From Haplomitrium mnioides (taxonomy: Eukaryota > Marchantiophyta > Haplomitriopsida > Calobryales): DNA of 22,014 nucleotides. This document shows positions 7,986 through 18,022 of this stretch, one piece after another; positions within the stretch are counted from its first letter, which is position 1; each line of letters opens with the position of its first letter. Both the position numbers and the translations under genes were made by a program. The notes under the pieces are model-generated. The model was not told the origin of the DNA, searched no databases, and saw only the letters and a program-made list of their open reading frames with translations. The DNA lies in assembly GCA_049999725.1 (NCBI GenBank), contig JBNGIS010020603.1, positions 37,794-59,807 of the forward strand, written 5' to 3'.

Positions 7986-9307
7986 CTAACAGTAGACCTT
8001 TGAACAAAATGATTTACCCATCACCACCAAAACTTTATGTCTCTCCAACTCCCAAGACATTTTGTCAATTGAACGTTCTTGTGCTTCAACTCTCTTCAAA
8101 ATAGAAAGTTTTGTTCCATTTGGAAGACCTTGAAGAGACCTCCAAGGCATTGACTTCATGTTTTTCATTCATAAAGAACCTTTAGCCTTTTACTTAGTTT
8201 GTCTCCTACATTCTAAAAATTGCTTGTTGTATGATTCTCTTTTATATAAGGCCAATTGAAACTAGTTGTATTGAGAAGTTACTATCTTGTCAAGGGTGGA
8301 CTTGATCTTAATCTTCAAAGTCTCAAGAACAAGCTCCTTTTTTAATTTTTGGGATGAAATCATCCTACTCTCAACAAAATGGTGGTGCCAATATTTGACC
8401 TTTTGGATTGAGGTCATCTCCACCCAATACTTTAGTTGTAGTTGTTGTCTATTAAACAAATTTGAGCTTCTATTGGTGTGAGCTCAACGTACACGTAGCA
8501 CTTGTAGAGCAAATCTTTGCTTTGTATTTTGTAACCAAAAGCTGAATTGTAGTAGCACTATGATTGCTCCCAACAATCTCGTACCTACACTTGTAAGGGA
8601 TTGTAGTATCAAACTCTGACTTATCTCTCAGCTTACATTTTGGGTCCACAACCACAATGAAAAATAAATGCACATATTTTTTTTGTCGGCATTTGCTGTG
8701 CCAATAGCTCTACAAAATCTTCATTCAATCTCTTGACTTGGAATATCCTTGAATTCTTCATCCTTGGCTTTGAGAGATTGAAGTTTTCTAGAAAAATTGT
8801 AGTGGCCTCTTCTCATTGGATTAGTGCTTTATTGAAATTATTTTTTATCCTCTTTGAAATAGTCTAAAGATCCACCTACTTCCTTTCTTGAAAAGTCCTC
8901 ATTCTCTTGTGTCTCCCTCACTTTGCTCTTGAACCCAATGTTTGTAGTAGTGGCTCAGGCTCCAGCTCATCTTCTAAACCACTATGAGAAAAAAAGAATT
9001 TTCTTATGCTCTACTTGGATGAGATAGGGATGGAGGTAGAGGCTGGTTCGAAACTTATATTGTTGGAGTGAGCTTCTTTTGAAGTTGACTTGGCTTATTT
9101 TTCAATGAGTCTTTTCGTGGCTTAGATGTTTTTTGTTTTGTTAGTGCAGAAGGTTCTTCTGTTGTAGCCAATCTTAATGTTGCCACACTTAGATGAAAAA
9201 TGCATTGTGCAAGTAACAAGCCAAGCTTCATGTAAGAAACTTGCAAGGAGAAGGCCAACTTCACAAACCTTTCTAAACGTGTTTTGCATCATGATGTCCA
9301 TTAACAA
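7986..9307 (-). pseudogene. Decayed coding segment, unidentified
   Basis: Minus-strand frames in order, with breaks between them: a hydrophobic start (MDIMMQNTF, then GLLLASFLHEAWLVTC) at ~9307-9200; a Lys/Ser/Thr-rich stretch (LTKQKTSKPRKDSLKNKPSQ); an acidic stretch (GLEDELEPEP) near 8975; a segment with LKAKDEEFKDIPSQEIE near 8745; VVDPKCKLRDKSEFDTTIPY near 8645; YWVEMTSIQKVKYWHH near 8425; and LPNGTKLSILKRVEAQ near 8110, ending at a stop at 7986. The pieces have protein-like composition and share one strand, which suggests one old gene with many frameshifts and stops. I recognise no domain, so this may be a host pseudogene, a transposon gene or coincidence. Confidence 0.3.
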
Positions 9308-9417
9308 AGTTGAAAAAAAACTGGGCCATCTAAAAAAAATGCAAATTTAAGAAAACATTCTCAAATGCAAGGGTGTGCAATACTTCAGGAAAACAATGGC
9401 TAAGCTAGCGTGGAATC
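9308..9417. other. AT-rich spacer
   Basis: No feature seen between the decayed segment and the second 24-bp array. Confidence 0.25.
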
Positions 9418-9600
9418 TTGAATCCAAACACGTATGGGCTGTGGAGTCCATATGTGCACAAACTACTGAGTCCATGCACATATGGACTCTACAGTCATTG
9501 CGCATTTGGACACAAGATTCTAAGCATGCATGGACTAAGGAATCCATGTGCCCATGTACTTGATAGTCCAAGCTTGTATGGACTCTTAGTCCAAGTGTGT
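9418..9600. repeat. 24-bp near-palindromic tandem repeat, ~7 units
   Basis: Units of about 24 bp centre on AGTCCATGCACATATGGACT (best copy 9469-9488). Clear units follow as CAGTCATTGCGCATTTGGAC, GATTCTAAGCATGCATGGAC, GAATCCATGTGCCCATGTAC and TAGTCCAAGCTTGTATGGAC. Because 24 is a multiple of 3, all frames stay open and give 8-residue periodic peptides on both strands; these are by-products of the repeat. Same family as the array at 7709-7804. Confidence 0.8.
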
Positions 9601-10346
9601 TAAGATTTGGTAGTTTATATGTGTATGAACTCCACTATCCATGCAACAACTGGTACTATGAACTCAAAATAGGCTACCCAAAACACAAAATTTTTTCAAG
9701 CTAAAACAAATAGAAAAAACGAGGATATTTTTCAAAAACAAAACTACATGAGCTTTTTGGTTAATGTTTTATGATTTCAGCAAGCTTGACAGATCAAGAA
9801 GCAACTTTATTATGCAAAATTTAATGATATTACTAGTTTTTATGAAAATATTATAAATCTTAAAATCAATAAAAAGCAAAAAAATTATGGTTTGTTTTCA
9901 CAAAAAAAAACTTGCATTTTGGATAGAATACATTTCGAAGCGAAAAATTTGAAACAAATGTCAAAATTAATTCATTTTGAAATAAATTTGACTACACAAA
10001 CTTCATGTGTGCATACACATGGTGCCACTAAAAACTTACTTTTTGAAAAATAAATATAAAACTTGAGGAAAAGCCTAAGCAAACCATAAGTCAAGGGAAC
10101 TTGTTTGGAGTCCCAAGGGACAAAAACAACAAAAAACCTATTCTTGCGTAGAGTTAAGAGCTCTATTTTGAAGTCCAAGCAAGAAAGAGGCTTTCCATTC
10201 TATTTAAAAATCCATGTGCACAAAGGGTTTAGTAGTCATGTTTTTACAAGGTTTTAGTAGTTCAAGATCCTCCAAAATTCAAAGATTCATATGCGCAAAG
10301 GAGTCATGACTTAAAATCAAAAAGGCTAGAGCAGCCAAACAAGTAG
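9601..10346. other. AT-rich, no gene; scattered repeat-like motifs at the right end
   Basis: No convincing frame. From about 10200 on, motifs such as CCATGTGCACAAAGGG and TCATATGCGCAAAGG echo the array that begins at 10347, so that array probably once extended further left. Confidence 0.35.
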
Positions 10347-10895
10347 TGGGTTTAGAAGTTTGCTTCGTAGTCTAAACACGTAGAGTGCTCCAAGTTTTGG
10401 ATTAGAGTCCTTGGGAACAAAGGGTTTTGAGTTCTACATCAGAGTCTTTGAGCGGTTTAGGCTCTAGATTCTACATGGTAGTCTTTGCATGTACAAGTTT
10501 TAGGGTATGTATTAGAGTTTAAGTGTGTAGAAAGCTCCAACTTTTGTATCAAAGTTTCAGCATCAAAGTCTATACGTGCATATGGTTCCAAGTTCTACAT
10601 CTGAGTGTTCACCAACAAAGACTATGCTCACAAAGGGTTTTGAGCTCTCCAATAGAGTCTAAGTGCGCATGAGGTTTTGACTTGTGCATCAAAGTCTATG
10701 CACATATAGGGTTTTGACTTCTAGATTAGAGTCTAGGTGTGCTTAAGGTTTTGAGTTTCGCAACAAATGTTAGGCATGCTTAGGGTTTTGATTTCTAGAT
10801 TAGAGTCTTAGAGTGCAATGGGTTCCAAGTTCTACATCAGAGTCAAAACGTTTAAGAGGCTTCAAGTTTTACATCAAAGTCATTGCGAGCAAAGG
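10347..10895. repeat. Degenerate ~37-bp minisatellite, about 14 units
   Basis: About 14 units of 33-41 bp, with two longer fused ones. Each carries a GGGTTTTGA or GGTTCCAAG start, then TTCTACATC or TTCTAGATT, then AGAGTCTA, then a GTGCGCA/TGCACAT-like end. The clearest run is at about 10637-10895, where consecutive units are 36-38 bp. Divergence between units is high, so the array is old. No protein frame spans it. Confidence 0.8.
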
Positions 10896-11206
10896 ATTAA
10901 GTAGTTGAGGTGGACACATGCTTCAACAATCCAAAAGATCTATACCAAAAGATTTAGTAGCCAACGCATTGAAATTCTTCTAGCAAACATTGTAATAGGA
11001 AAAAATATGGTAATATTTTGGATCAAAAAAATTTTGATAATCCAAATAAAGATTATGATTGAATGTTTAAATTTCATTCGGAGATGATAATAATCAACTA
11101 GTAATGATTTACACTAAAAAGTTCAACCTAGCATATAAATTTGTTTCAACAACAAGAAATTCTTGAAAACAAATCTTGGTTATTTTATAAAATATATCAA
11201 CTTAAA
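10896..11206. other. AT-rich, no feature seen
   Basis: Lies between the minisatellite and the 3' end of the broken DUF7869-like gene. Short frames only. Confidence 0.3.
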
Positions 11207-12780
11207 TTAAAACATAAGTTGAAAGAAATCATTGAGATTCTCACGATGTGCTTCAGTGTTGATGACGCTGATTGAATCTCTTTCAAACACTTTGGGATTA
11301 ATTGCTTTCTGTCTTTCATACTCAAATAAATTTGATTTAATGGTAGCTAGAGTCGTTTTCTTCAATTGGGTTTTTTGTGTGAGAAGAAAATCAAAAGAGA
11401 GAATTGTGATCTGTGTTACATCAAGTTCATTGATACATCCTCAACCTCACAAGCAAACCATTGAACACATACTTAATTTGGGTTCAGAGATTTTTCATCA
11501 TCAAATGACAAACTTTGAGGACTTTGGCAATTAAAAATGGTCTATCATTTGGGTTGAGTGATGCAACAACACAAATAAACATTTTGGCTTTCACATCATG
11601 TAGGTTGCCAAATTTGTGCTCGTATCTTGTTTGATGTGAAATAGTTCTTTCTCGCAACTTACATGCTCCATCACAGATTGCCTGATATGGAGAAAGCATA
11701 CAATCTACTCGAACATCTTCCTCTCGTTGATGAGCATTGAACTGAGAGGTTAGACAAACATTTTGAGAATCATTAGAAGTGTTTTCAGATTATGAAGGTA
11801 GAAAAGTGAACTGTGTTTTGAATCCTCATCTTTTTCTTTCAATGATGTAAGCCACAATCTCTTGTTGGTCAAGGAAAAAGTTTTTTCACCATTGAATATT
11901 CAAATTTGTAAAGAGCTTGTTGCAATTCTCAATTATATTGTCTTTGACTATAAAGACCACTTTCTTTGCATCAACTTCTCTTTCTTCTTTTTGAGATCAT
12001 TTGATTTCAGAATATGCCTTAAAAAAAATCAATATTGAACTTAAAATTTCTTTATTTGCTTCAAGTAGACACTTGAGTTGACAAATTCCATCTAGAGGTA
12101 ACCAAAATTCATCTCTTGAAAACTGTTTGCTCCAAATCTTTGCCTTCAAACCACTCAACTTGAACTTGAATTGTTGATTGAAGGTAATATAATGTATTTT
12201 TTGAACCAAAGAGGGATGTTGTTTTAGATATAGTTTGAAATTACAAGTCTCTATGAGAAGAGTTACTTGTGGTTTAGAATTATAAAACAATTGTAGCGTA
12301 CTGTTAAGACTTGCTATCGTAAAAGCATTGACACATTTCAAACGTTTCGAGAATTTCTTGAACATTTGATTGATTTTATCATGAGTATAGCCGATCATGA
12401 GAAATCCTACTTTGATTGCTAAAAAAATATTCTTGGTGATCAAGAGACTACGATATCCAAATAAGATGAAGTTCTTATTCTTTTGTGTAGCATTGTCCAA
12501 CTGAACATTTAAGGTGGGAGGTAGCGACCCTTCAAAGTCACATAATATTCTATTAAATACTAAAGTAATCAAATTAGAGTTGCTTCTCAAGTTTTTGTAA
12601 GGTTAAAAAGACCTTCAAAGAAAGAGTATGATTGAAAATTGATGTACCATCAACATACACACCCACCAAACAATCTTGTTAATGTTTTTAAGTGGCAAAA
12701 TCTAGTGTGGATAACATTTTTCTTTTAATCTATTCCATTGATAACAATGTCCAAATACTTTTGTCCATCAGTATAACAGT
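11207..12780 (-). pseudogene. Broken DUF7869-like (transposase-type) gene
   Basis: Read on the minus strand, pieces in several frames follow the order of the DUF7869 family, large proteins common in plants, oomycetes and animals and suspected to be transposon-derived. First comes LDIVINGID near 12740 (family Asp-Gly-Met-Asp), immediately followed by a TAA where Gln is usual. Then FNHTLSLKVFL near 12640, and the main 197-codon frame (12590-11997) with LPPTLNVQLDNATQKNKN (residues 23-40) and KVGFLMIGYTHDKINQMF (residues 60-77), the family's LDN and G-H-T-H signatures with His changed to Tyr. Further pieces are PNDRPFLIAKVLKV near 11530 and a C-terminal frame with NTEAHRENLNDFFQLMF and a stop at 11209-11207. 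At least four frame changes or stops make it a pseudogene. The N-terminal part is not seen; the retrotransposon at 12946 lies on its 5' side. The family assignment is by motif memory only. Confidence 0.6.
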
Positions 12781-12941
12781 TTCTTTGATGGTTTGCAAGT
12801 TTTGTTCTTTCTTACATTTGTTGGTTATGATGAAGAAACAATTGGCAACTATATTTGACTACATCACTCAAAAACACCAAAAATATATAAATAATTCTAT
12901 GAAATATGTCTTGATGCTGCAAACTTTTAAAAGATAACTTC
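12781..12941. other. Short spacer before the retrotransposon
   Basis: AT-rich. It may hold further decayed 5' coding sequence of the DUF7869-like gene, but I could not match it. Confidence 0.25.
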
Positions 12942-12945
12942 ACGG
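12942..12945. repeat. Target-site duplication, left copy (ACGG)
   Basis: ACGG directly precedes the LTR start TGTCG and is repeated directly after the far LTR at 21474-21477. Four bases match exactly; a fifth does not in register (C before the left copy, A before the right). Confidence 0.75.
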
Positions 12946-14669
12946 TGTCGCGTGGCAGTTTTCTTGTTCTGGGAATACGTGAGGTATATGGCTATAGAGA
13001 GTGTTATGCAAATGGCAGAAGCTCTGTTGTTTCAGTGGTGTGGAATGAATAACTTTGACAAAGATTTAGGTTCTCATGCCTTTCTTGGATTCAATAAATG
13101 ATCGATCAAACCCGAAAAAAATAGTTTTCTCCAACTTTTTGTTCGAGTGTTGTCAAGGAGAATGCATGGCTTGCTTATTGCTAGGGTCTGAAACTCTCAG
13201 GCTGAAAACCAGGGTGCAAGATAACTCTGAAAGAAAATTTTCAGCTCAAATCCTTGAGCGAATTGATCATTACTCTCAAAGATTCAATGTTGTTTGAGAA
13301 AAACCGAAAAACATAACACCCCTAAACTTCATAGGTAGTAACTTTTTCACTTCAAAGAGAATAGCCTTGAAATTTCACACAGTATTGTACCATGCAACCA
13401 TCTTCAGGTTCCCGAATTCTCAACTGATACTCTACTCTTGATAGGATGCAAGAATTCACAACTCAAAGTCGAATAAAGAGTGAACTTGAAACAACCTTTC
13501 AATCGGTACTCAACTTCAACTCGCTGCTACAGAACAACCCCAATTTCAAATGAATCGAAACTTGTTTTCAAATTGTAGCCCTCATTGTCAGCTTTCCAAT
13601 GATTTTCTGCTTGTCTCCAGATTCATTGTACACTTGATTCTATTGCACAAAAGACAATCTGCCCTTCACTTTGACCCCTTCACCTTCAAATGCTCATAAG
13701 TATTGTTTCAGAGCTCCAAACGACTTGAAATTTGTTGCAAAGGGATTCCACTCTTCTTGAGCTTTCAATCCTTGCCTTGCACAAACTCCCCTCCCTCTGG
13801 AAACTCCTCGAACCTTCAGAAAAACAAACTCCCTCCTTTCCTTCCTCTAGGTTTTTACTAACTTCAAGTTAACTCACTTTTCTTTTGATATAAGAACCAT
13901 AGAACATAAGCTATTTGTGCTGACAGGAAACAAAGATGAAAGAAACAAAAGGTAAACTTGAGTCCTCTTCAATTAGATGACCATTTGGCGACGCTCCACC
14001 AGTTGCAGCTCCGACTATTCAACATTTACCGAAAACTCGAAACACCATTTGATGACGATTTGAGAAACACCTCTCCACATCAGGTCAGAATGTAGATGGT
14101 AAGGTCCCATCTTTCTCCATATGTGATGATTGGCAATAAAGCAAGAATTGGTGAATTCATCACCAAAGTTAGAAACTGATCACCGAAGTGATACACTATC
14201 CACTATCGAAAGTAGTCTTGAGGAATTATCCGCATCCCAATGAAGAATGGATTTGGAAGAGGAAAATTAGGAGCAACAAACAATCCTCTGTCCATTTCCA
14301 AGATTGCCACCCATAAGCTCCTTCAACTCCACCATTGAACTTCTGTGCCTCGAGCGCTCACTCCCCTCTTCGATATCTATCCCTCACTGGTTGTTCACTC
14401 GATGATCCCCTTTCTTCCCCGCTGCTTTCTCTATTATCTTCAAAATATCTGAGTGCATAATCCAAAAGAATCCATGAAAAACCAATAGGATGGTCTTGTC
14501 CTTACCTATAGGATCTCGAGAATCCTCTACTTTTGCATTTCTAGAAGCTTCTCGATAGATGCCTTGCCACTTCTTCTTGACTTTTCTCTGATTTTAACTC
14601 TAGTAAGAAGATGAATTTTCTCCATTCTTTTGTTGCCTTTTTACGCATTAGCTGAACCACAACACGACA
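12946..14669 (-). repeat. 3' LTR of the gypsy element
   Basis: 1724 bp. On the plus strand it begins TGTCG and ends CGACA, a perfect 5-bp terminal inverted repeat with canonical TG...CA. It aligns without gaps to 19750-21473 (constant offset 6804). Open frames inside it (13076-13297 and others) recur in the other LTR and have no domain. Confidence 0.95.
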
Positions 14670-14683
14670 TCCACCCCCTCTGA
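14670..14683 (-). promoter_or_regulatory. Polypurine tract
   Basis: On the minus strand CAGAGGGGGTGGA abuts the 3' LTR start. A purine-rich tract directly upstream of the 3' LTR is the expected plus-strand priming site for reverse transcription. A single T interrupts the purines. Confidence 0.8.
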
Positions 14684-14733
14684 ACCTATGCATCCTCTGG
14701 TAGGCACCAAGAAAGAAGACGTTCTGGTCGGCG

Positions 14734-15390
14734 TCAGAGAGTTTCCTCTTCTTCTTGAGTGTTCTCTTCCTCTTGCTCTTCTGGATTATCTTCCCCTTCA
14801 GACATTGGCATATAAGCTCCAATCTCCTCCAAAGCATTTTCTTGGTGTCGTTTCTTGAATAATTTCACCCTCTTGCCTACAATTGGAACTTTGAGTAAAG
14901 CTCCATCCAACTCTCTCAATGAATATGTGGCATTATCATGTACAATCACCACTACATATGGTCCAAACCAGCGTTTAGAAAACTTCCTCACCATACTATG
15001 CTGGTTATTCAAGCTGTTGTCATAAACCAATACCCAATTTCCCTCTTGTAAATCACGTGGCCTCAATCTATGTGTTTGATCAAATCTGATTTTGTTTTTC
15101 AGCCTTGCTCTCTTTAGCCTGTCCACTGCTAACTGGATATCTTCAAGCCTCCTCTCCAATTGCTGAATCCGAAGTGTAAACAACTCCTCTCGCGATATTT
15201 GATCTTGCCAAGGTAAGACACTCCAACTCAAGATAGTCTCCTCGATAGGCATGATAAGTTTATGCCATTGCATCAACTCAACTGGCATATAACTAGTCAC
15301 TGAGCTATGAATAGTCCTATCAGCCCATAGTGCAAATGGTAATAGCCTTGGCCACTCACCAGCTCTCTCTCTCTCTACATGCTTTAACAA
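14734..15390 (-). pseudogene. pol: pol part 3: integrase C-terminal region with GPY/F module
   Basis: A 218-codon frame. It resumes the integrase after a frame break and enters true homology at about residue 10 (AGEWPRLLPFALWADR). Then come HSSVTSYMPVEL and a helical linker, RPRDLQEGNWVLVYD (111-124), and the GPY/F module KRWFGPYVVV (139-148) with YSLRELDG (156-163). It ends in a highly acidic tail (residues ~197-218, mostly Glu). No chromodomain follows. It overlaps the upstream frame by 35 bases within the (GA) tract at about 15364-15376. In the family this should be continuous with the catalytic core; the loss of one GA unit would explain the break. Confidence 0.85.
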
Positions 15391-17080
15391 GAGCCTTCAC
15401 AATAGGAGGATGCCCACGCTCACTCTTTGCATTCCCTTCAAGATTATATGCTGTAGTGAGAGCAAGCTTGATCCCACATCTTTGAAAGAATTCTCTAGCT
15501 TCATGAGTATTTAACTCACCTCTGTCAGCTGTGATCTTTCCCACACAACCATATCTTGACACCACATCTTCTAGCAAAAACCGACAAATATTCTCTGTTG
15601 CATTGGTTCTCAATGCTCTTCCTTCCACTTGATTGGATAAATCTTTTCTTGCTAGGACTAAGTACTTCATTTGCCACACTCTTGGTGGCATAGCAATAAG
15701 ATCCACTACCCACTTATAATGCAAAGCAAGTGGATACGTTGGATGTAACCCATCTCTGTGCCGAAGCTCTGAATACATCTGACAAGTTTGACAGGACTCT
15801 ACAAAAGAAACCACATCCCTATACATATTTTTCCACCAATATTTTTCCTTCAATTTTGCAAAGGTGCTATAAATGCCCCTATGCCCAGCCCATAAGCTAC
15901 AATGAAATTCATTCAGCAACTCTTTTTGTGTCTTTTTCTCACACACCACCCTTCGTGGTATATCATGGCCTCTTTTTGCCCTCTTCCATAAGTAGCCTTT
16001 TGCTAAGAGATAGTTGTAGGCTTTCTTCCTTACTTGTCTGAATTGAGCTTCACTCCATTCTGGTTTTCTCTTCAATGTGCTTAAATAATGGCCAATATCC
16101 AGCCACTTTCCTTCATAAAGCTCTTGCAGGAATGGTTCTTCTCTCTTCTGTGCACGTGAATAAAATTCAGTGCCTACATCATCAATGTCTTTAACCATCT
16201 CATCCTCTTGCTCATATCTAGCTCTAGAGAGCATATTTGCCACTGGATTATCCTTTCCTGCTATGTGTTTGAATTCTGGATTCAATGACTTGATATAGGC
16301 AATCCATCGCAACATTGCAATGTCAAGCGTGTTGCAGTTGGTAATCATCCCCAACAAAGGTAAGCAATCTGTTTCCACCATCAGTGGTGCTCCAATCAGG
16401 TATTCTTTCTCAGCTTTCATGGCTGCAACCACCCCCCATAACTCTCTTTTCACCTGTGGATAGCTTCTTTGTCGTTTGCTCAACACTTTTGCTCCAAACC
16501 GAATTGCAAATCGATTTCCTTCCTCATCATTTTGCCCAGTGGCCCAACCTATAGCAATAGGACTGGCATCTACAGTCAAAATCACTAGCTTCTCATTTTC
16601 ATAGCTCACCCTTCGAAGAACATGCTGAGAAGATAATAATTTCTTCAGCTTTTGTACTGCTGTAGTATGGATATCTTCCCACCGAAACTCTTTTCTTTTG
16701 CGCAACAAATTGTACAAAGGATCTGCCACATGTGCGAAATGAGGGATCCATACATGGTAGAAGACACATGCTCCTAGAAATCTGCGCACCTCTGTTGCTG
16801 AGCTACATTTATCCTTCAGTCGCTGAATGGCATCAATCTTCTTTTGATCGGGTTTTCGGCCAAACCAGCCACATAGGTGCCCAACAATCACAACCTCACA
16901 AACTCCAAAGGATGATTTTACCCCTGACAAGGTTAAATGTACTTCTTCCAGCCTTGTCAAAATCTGATCACAATTAGAAATATGATCCATGACAAATTTT
17001 CGACACCCTTTTTCATCTATATCTTCAATTTTCTCTTCTTCTGTGCATCCTTTAATTGGAATATCATCAAGAAATGGCAT
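15356..17080 (-). pseudogene. pol: pol part 2: RT C-terminus, RNase H, integrase core
   Basis: A 574-codon frame. It opens with the RT active-site motif FLDD (residues 3-6, a variant of the usual Tyr-x-Asp-Asp), followed by the RT palm and thumb (LTLSGVKSSFG, then the VRRFLGACVFYHVWIPHFA connection). RNase H covers about 165-290 with D171, E213 and D238; the fourth acidic position is Asn282 in ANMLSR, where Asp is expected. The integrase zinc finger has H393, H400, C430 and C433. The integrase core has D460, D519 and E554, with 34 residues between the last two. The frame ends prematurely at 15356 inside a GA repeat. Its start is not a real start codon: it is cut from the upstream RT by a frameshift at the A8 run (17082-17089, T8 on the plus strand). 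Confidence 0.9.
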
Positions 17081-17634
17081 ATTTTTTTTGGGATAAAATC
17101 TCTCAAGACTTTATTCATCCCATTCATCATGTGTGCCACGGAATTTGTAGCACCTTGAAGTAGAGTGCACATTCTCAACAAACCTAATGGTGTCCTCATA
17201 GTTGTTATATCCCTACTCTCTTCAGCAAGCTGGAATTGGTCATAACCAGAGTAGAGATCACCCATAGAATAGATAGCTCTCCCTGCAAATGCCTTTGCAA
17301 ACTCTCCAACAATAGGCCCCACCCATGTATTTCGGATGGTCACTTGATTTACAGGTTGCATATCTTGAATAAATCGCAGTGCCCCACTTTTCTTAGGCAC
17401 TGTAAACCACCTGCTAGAATAAGGTCCAAAAGATGGTTCCAAAATCTTCATTTGTATTTTCTCCTTTAAGAGGTCCAAGAGCTTTGGTAGATGAGCTCTT
17501 GGTAGTGGAATTGGCTTCAAGTCCCAATGTGCATGTGGAACCGTAAAAATAATCGTCGGTGCGACCACATTTGGATTTACACACCCAATTTCATGAGGCT
17601 CAAAAGAAAATGCCTTTCCATGCTTCTTGATCAT
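17017..17634 (-). pseudogene. pol: pol part 1: N-terminal half of reverse transcriptase
   Basis: A 205-codon frame, in frame with the linker upstream across one stop. It shows PIPLPRAHLPKLLDLL, the fingers motif RWFTVPKKSGALRFIQDMQP (76-95), motif A with D126 in SMGDLYSGYDQF, and motif B LLQGATNSVAHM (158-169; Leu replaces the usual Pro). From about residue 185 the frame runs off: the RT continuation is in the next frame, after an eight-A run. The last ~20 residues (KDAQKKRKLKI) are out-of-frame noise. Overlap with the next frame is 17017-17080. Confidence 0.88.
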
Positions 17635-17676
17635 ATCTCTAAATACATCCTCCTCTTGAGGGAAAAGAAATTCTCC

Positions 17677-18022
17677 TTAACCAATCTTCAACTCCTCCAA
17701 AGTAGTTGAAGTAAACTTATGCCCAATTTTGGAAATCTCTCTCAAACTCTTTTCTTTTGAAGCCTTTCTTACTTGCTCACCGGAATCAAGTGGAAGAGGG
17801 TGGGCTACAGGTTTTACTTTCTTCTCCACTGTCTTGTATCTTGTTTCCACTCTAGCCTCAAGTCCTACATATGACTCAATGGCTGAATAGAGCTCTCTGG
17901 AATATAATGGCACCACCTTGTCTTCATCTCCAACTCCAATCATAGCAAGCAAATCCAAAGGATCTTCAACCCCTTGCTCCAATTGCACCTTATGATTGGT
18001 GCAGCATCGAGCTAATTCTTAA
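17677..18022 (-). pseudogene. gag-pol linker, protease not recognisable
   Basis: The frame opens at about 18022 just after a stop, reads LARCCTNHKVQLEQGVEDPL and continues for ~100 codons to GHKFTSTTLEELKIG before TAA at 17679-17677. Reading past that stop gives GEFLFPQEEDVFRD and then the RT frame without shift, so linker and RT were one polyprotein. The gag frame ends at 18014-18012 in a different phase, so a frame change separates gag from the linker. A retropepsin of ~100 residues would be expected between gag and RT. The only DSG here lies in PLPLDSGEQV, without the hydrophobic flanks or flap of a protease, so I do not call it one. Confidence 0.65.

Noticed and set aside
9375-9563. Plus- and minus-strand frames with an 8-residue period.
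   Set aside because: They are by-products of the 24-bp tandem repeat, which keeps all frames open on both strands.
13076-13297. A 73-codon plus-strand frame, repeated almost identically at 19880-20101.
   Set aside because: It lies inside the LTRs, so the duplication is due to the LTR pair. No domain is present and it runs against the element's transcription.
14541-14837. 98-codon basic frame at the integrase end of the element.
   Set aside because: It crosses the polypurine tract and enters the LTR, and is out of frame with the integrase tail.
15730-16041. Plus-strand frames opposite pol and gag (15730-16041, 16732-16977, 18385-18684 and others).
   Set aside because: They are antisense to well-supported retrotransposon domains and carry no domain of their own.
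17788-17800. DSG triplet in the gag-RT linker as a possible protease active site.
   Set aside because: It lacks the hydrophobic residues before the Asp and any flap or second conserved motif; the surrounding charged sequence does not look like a retropepsin.
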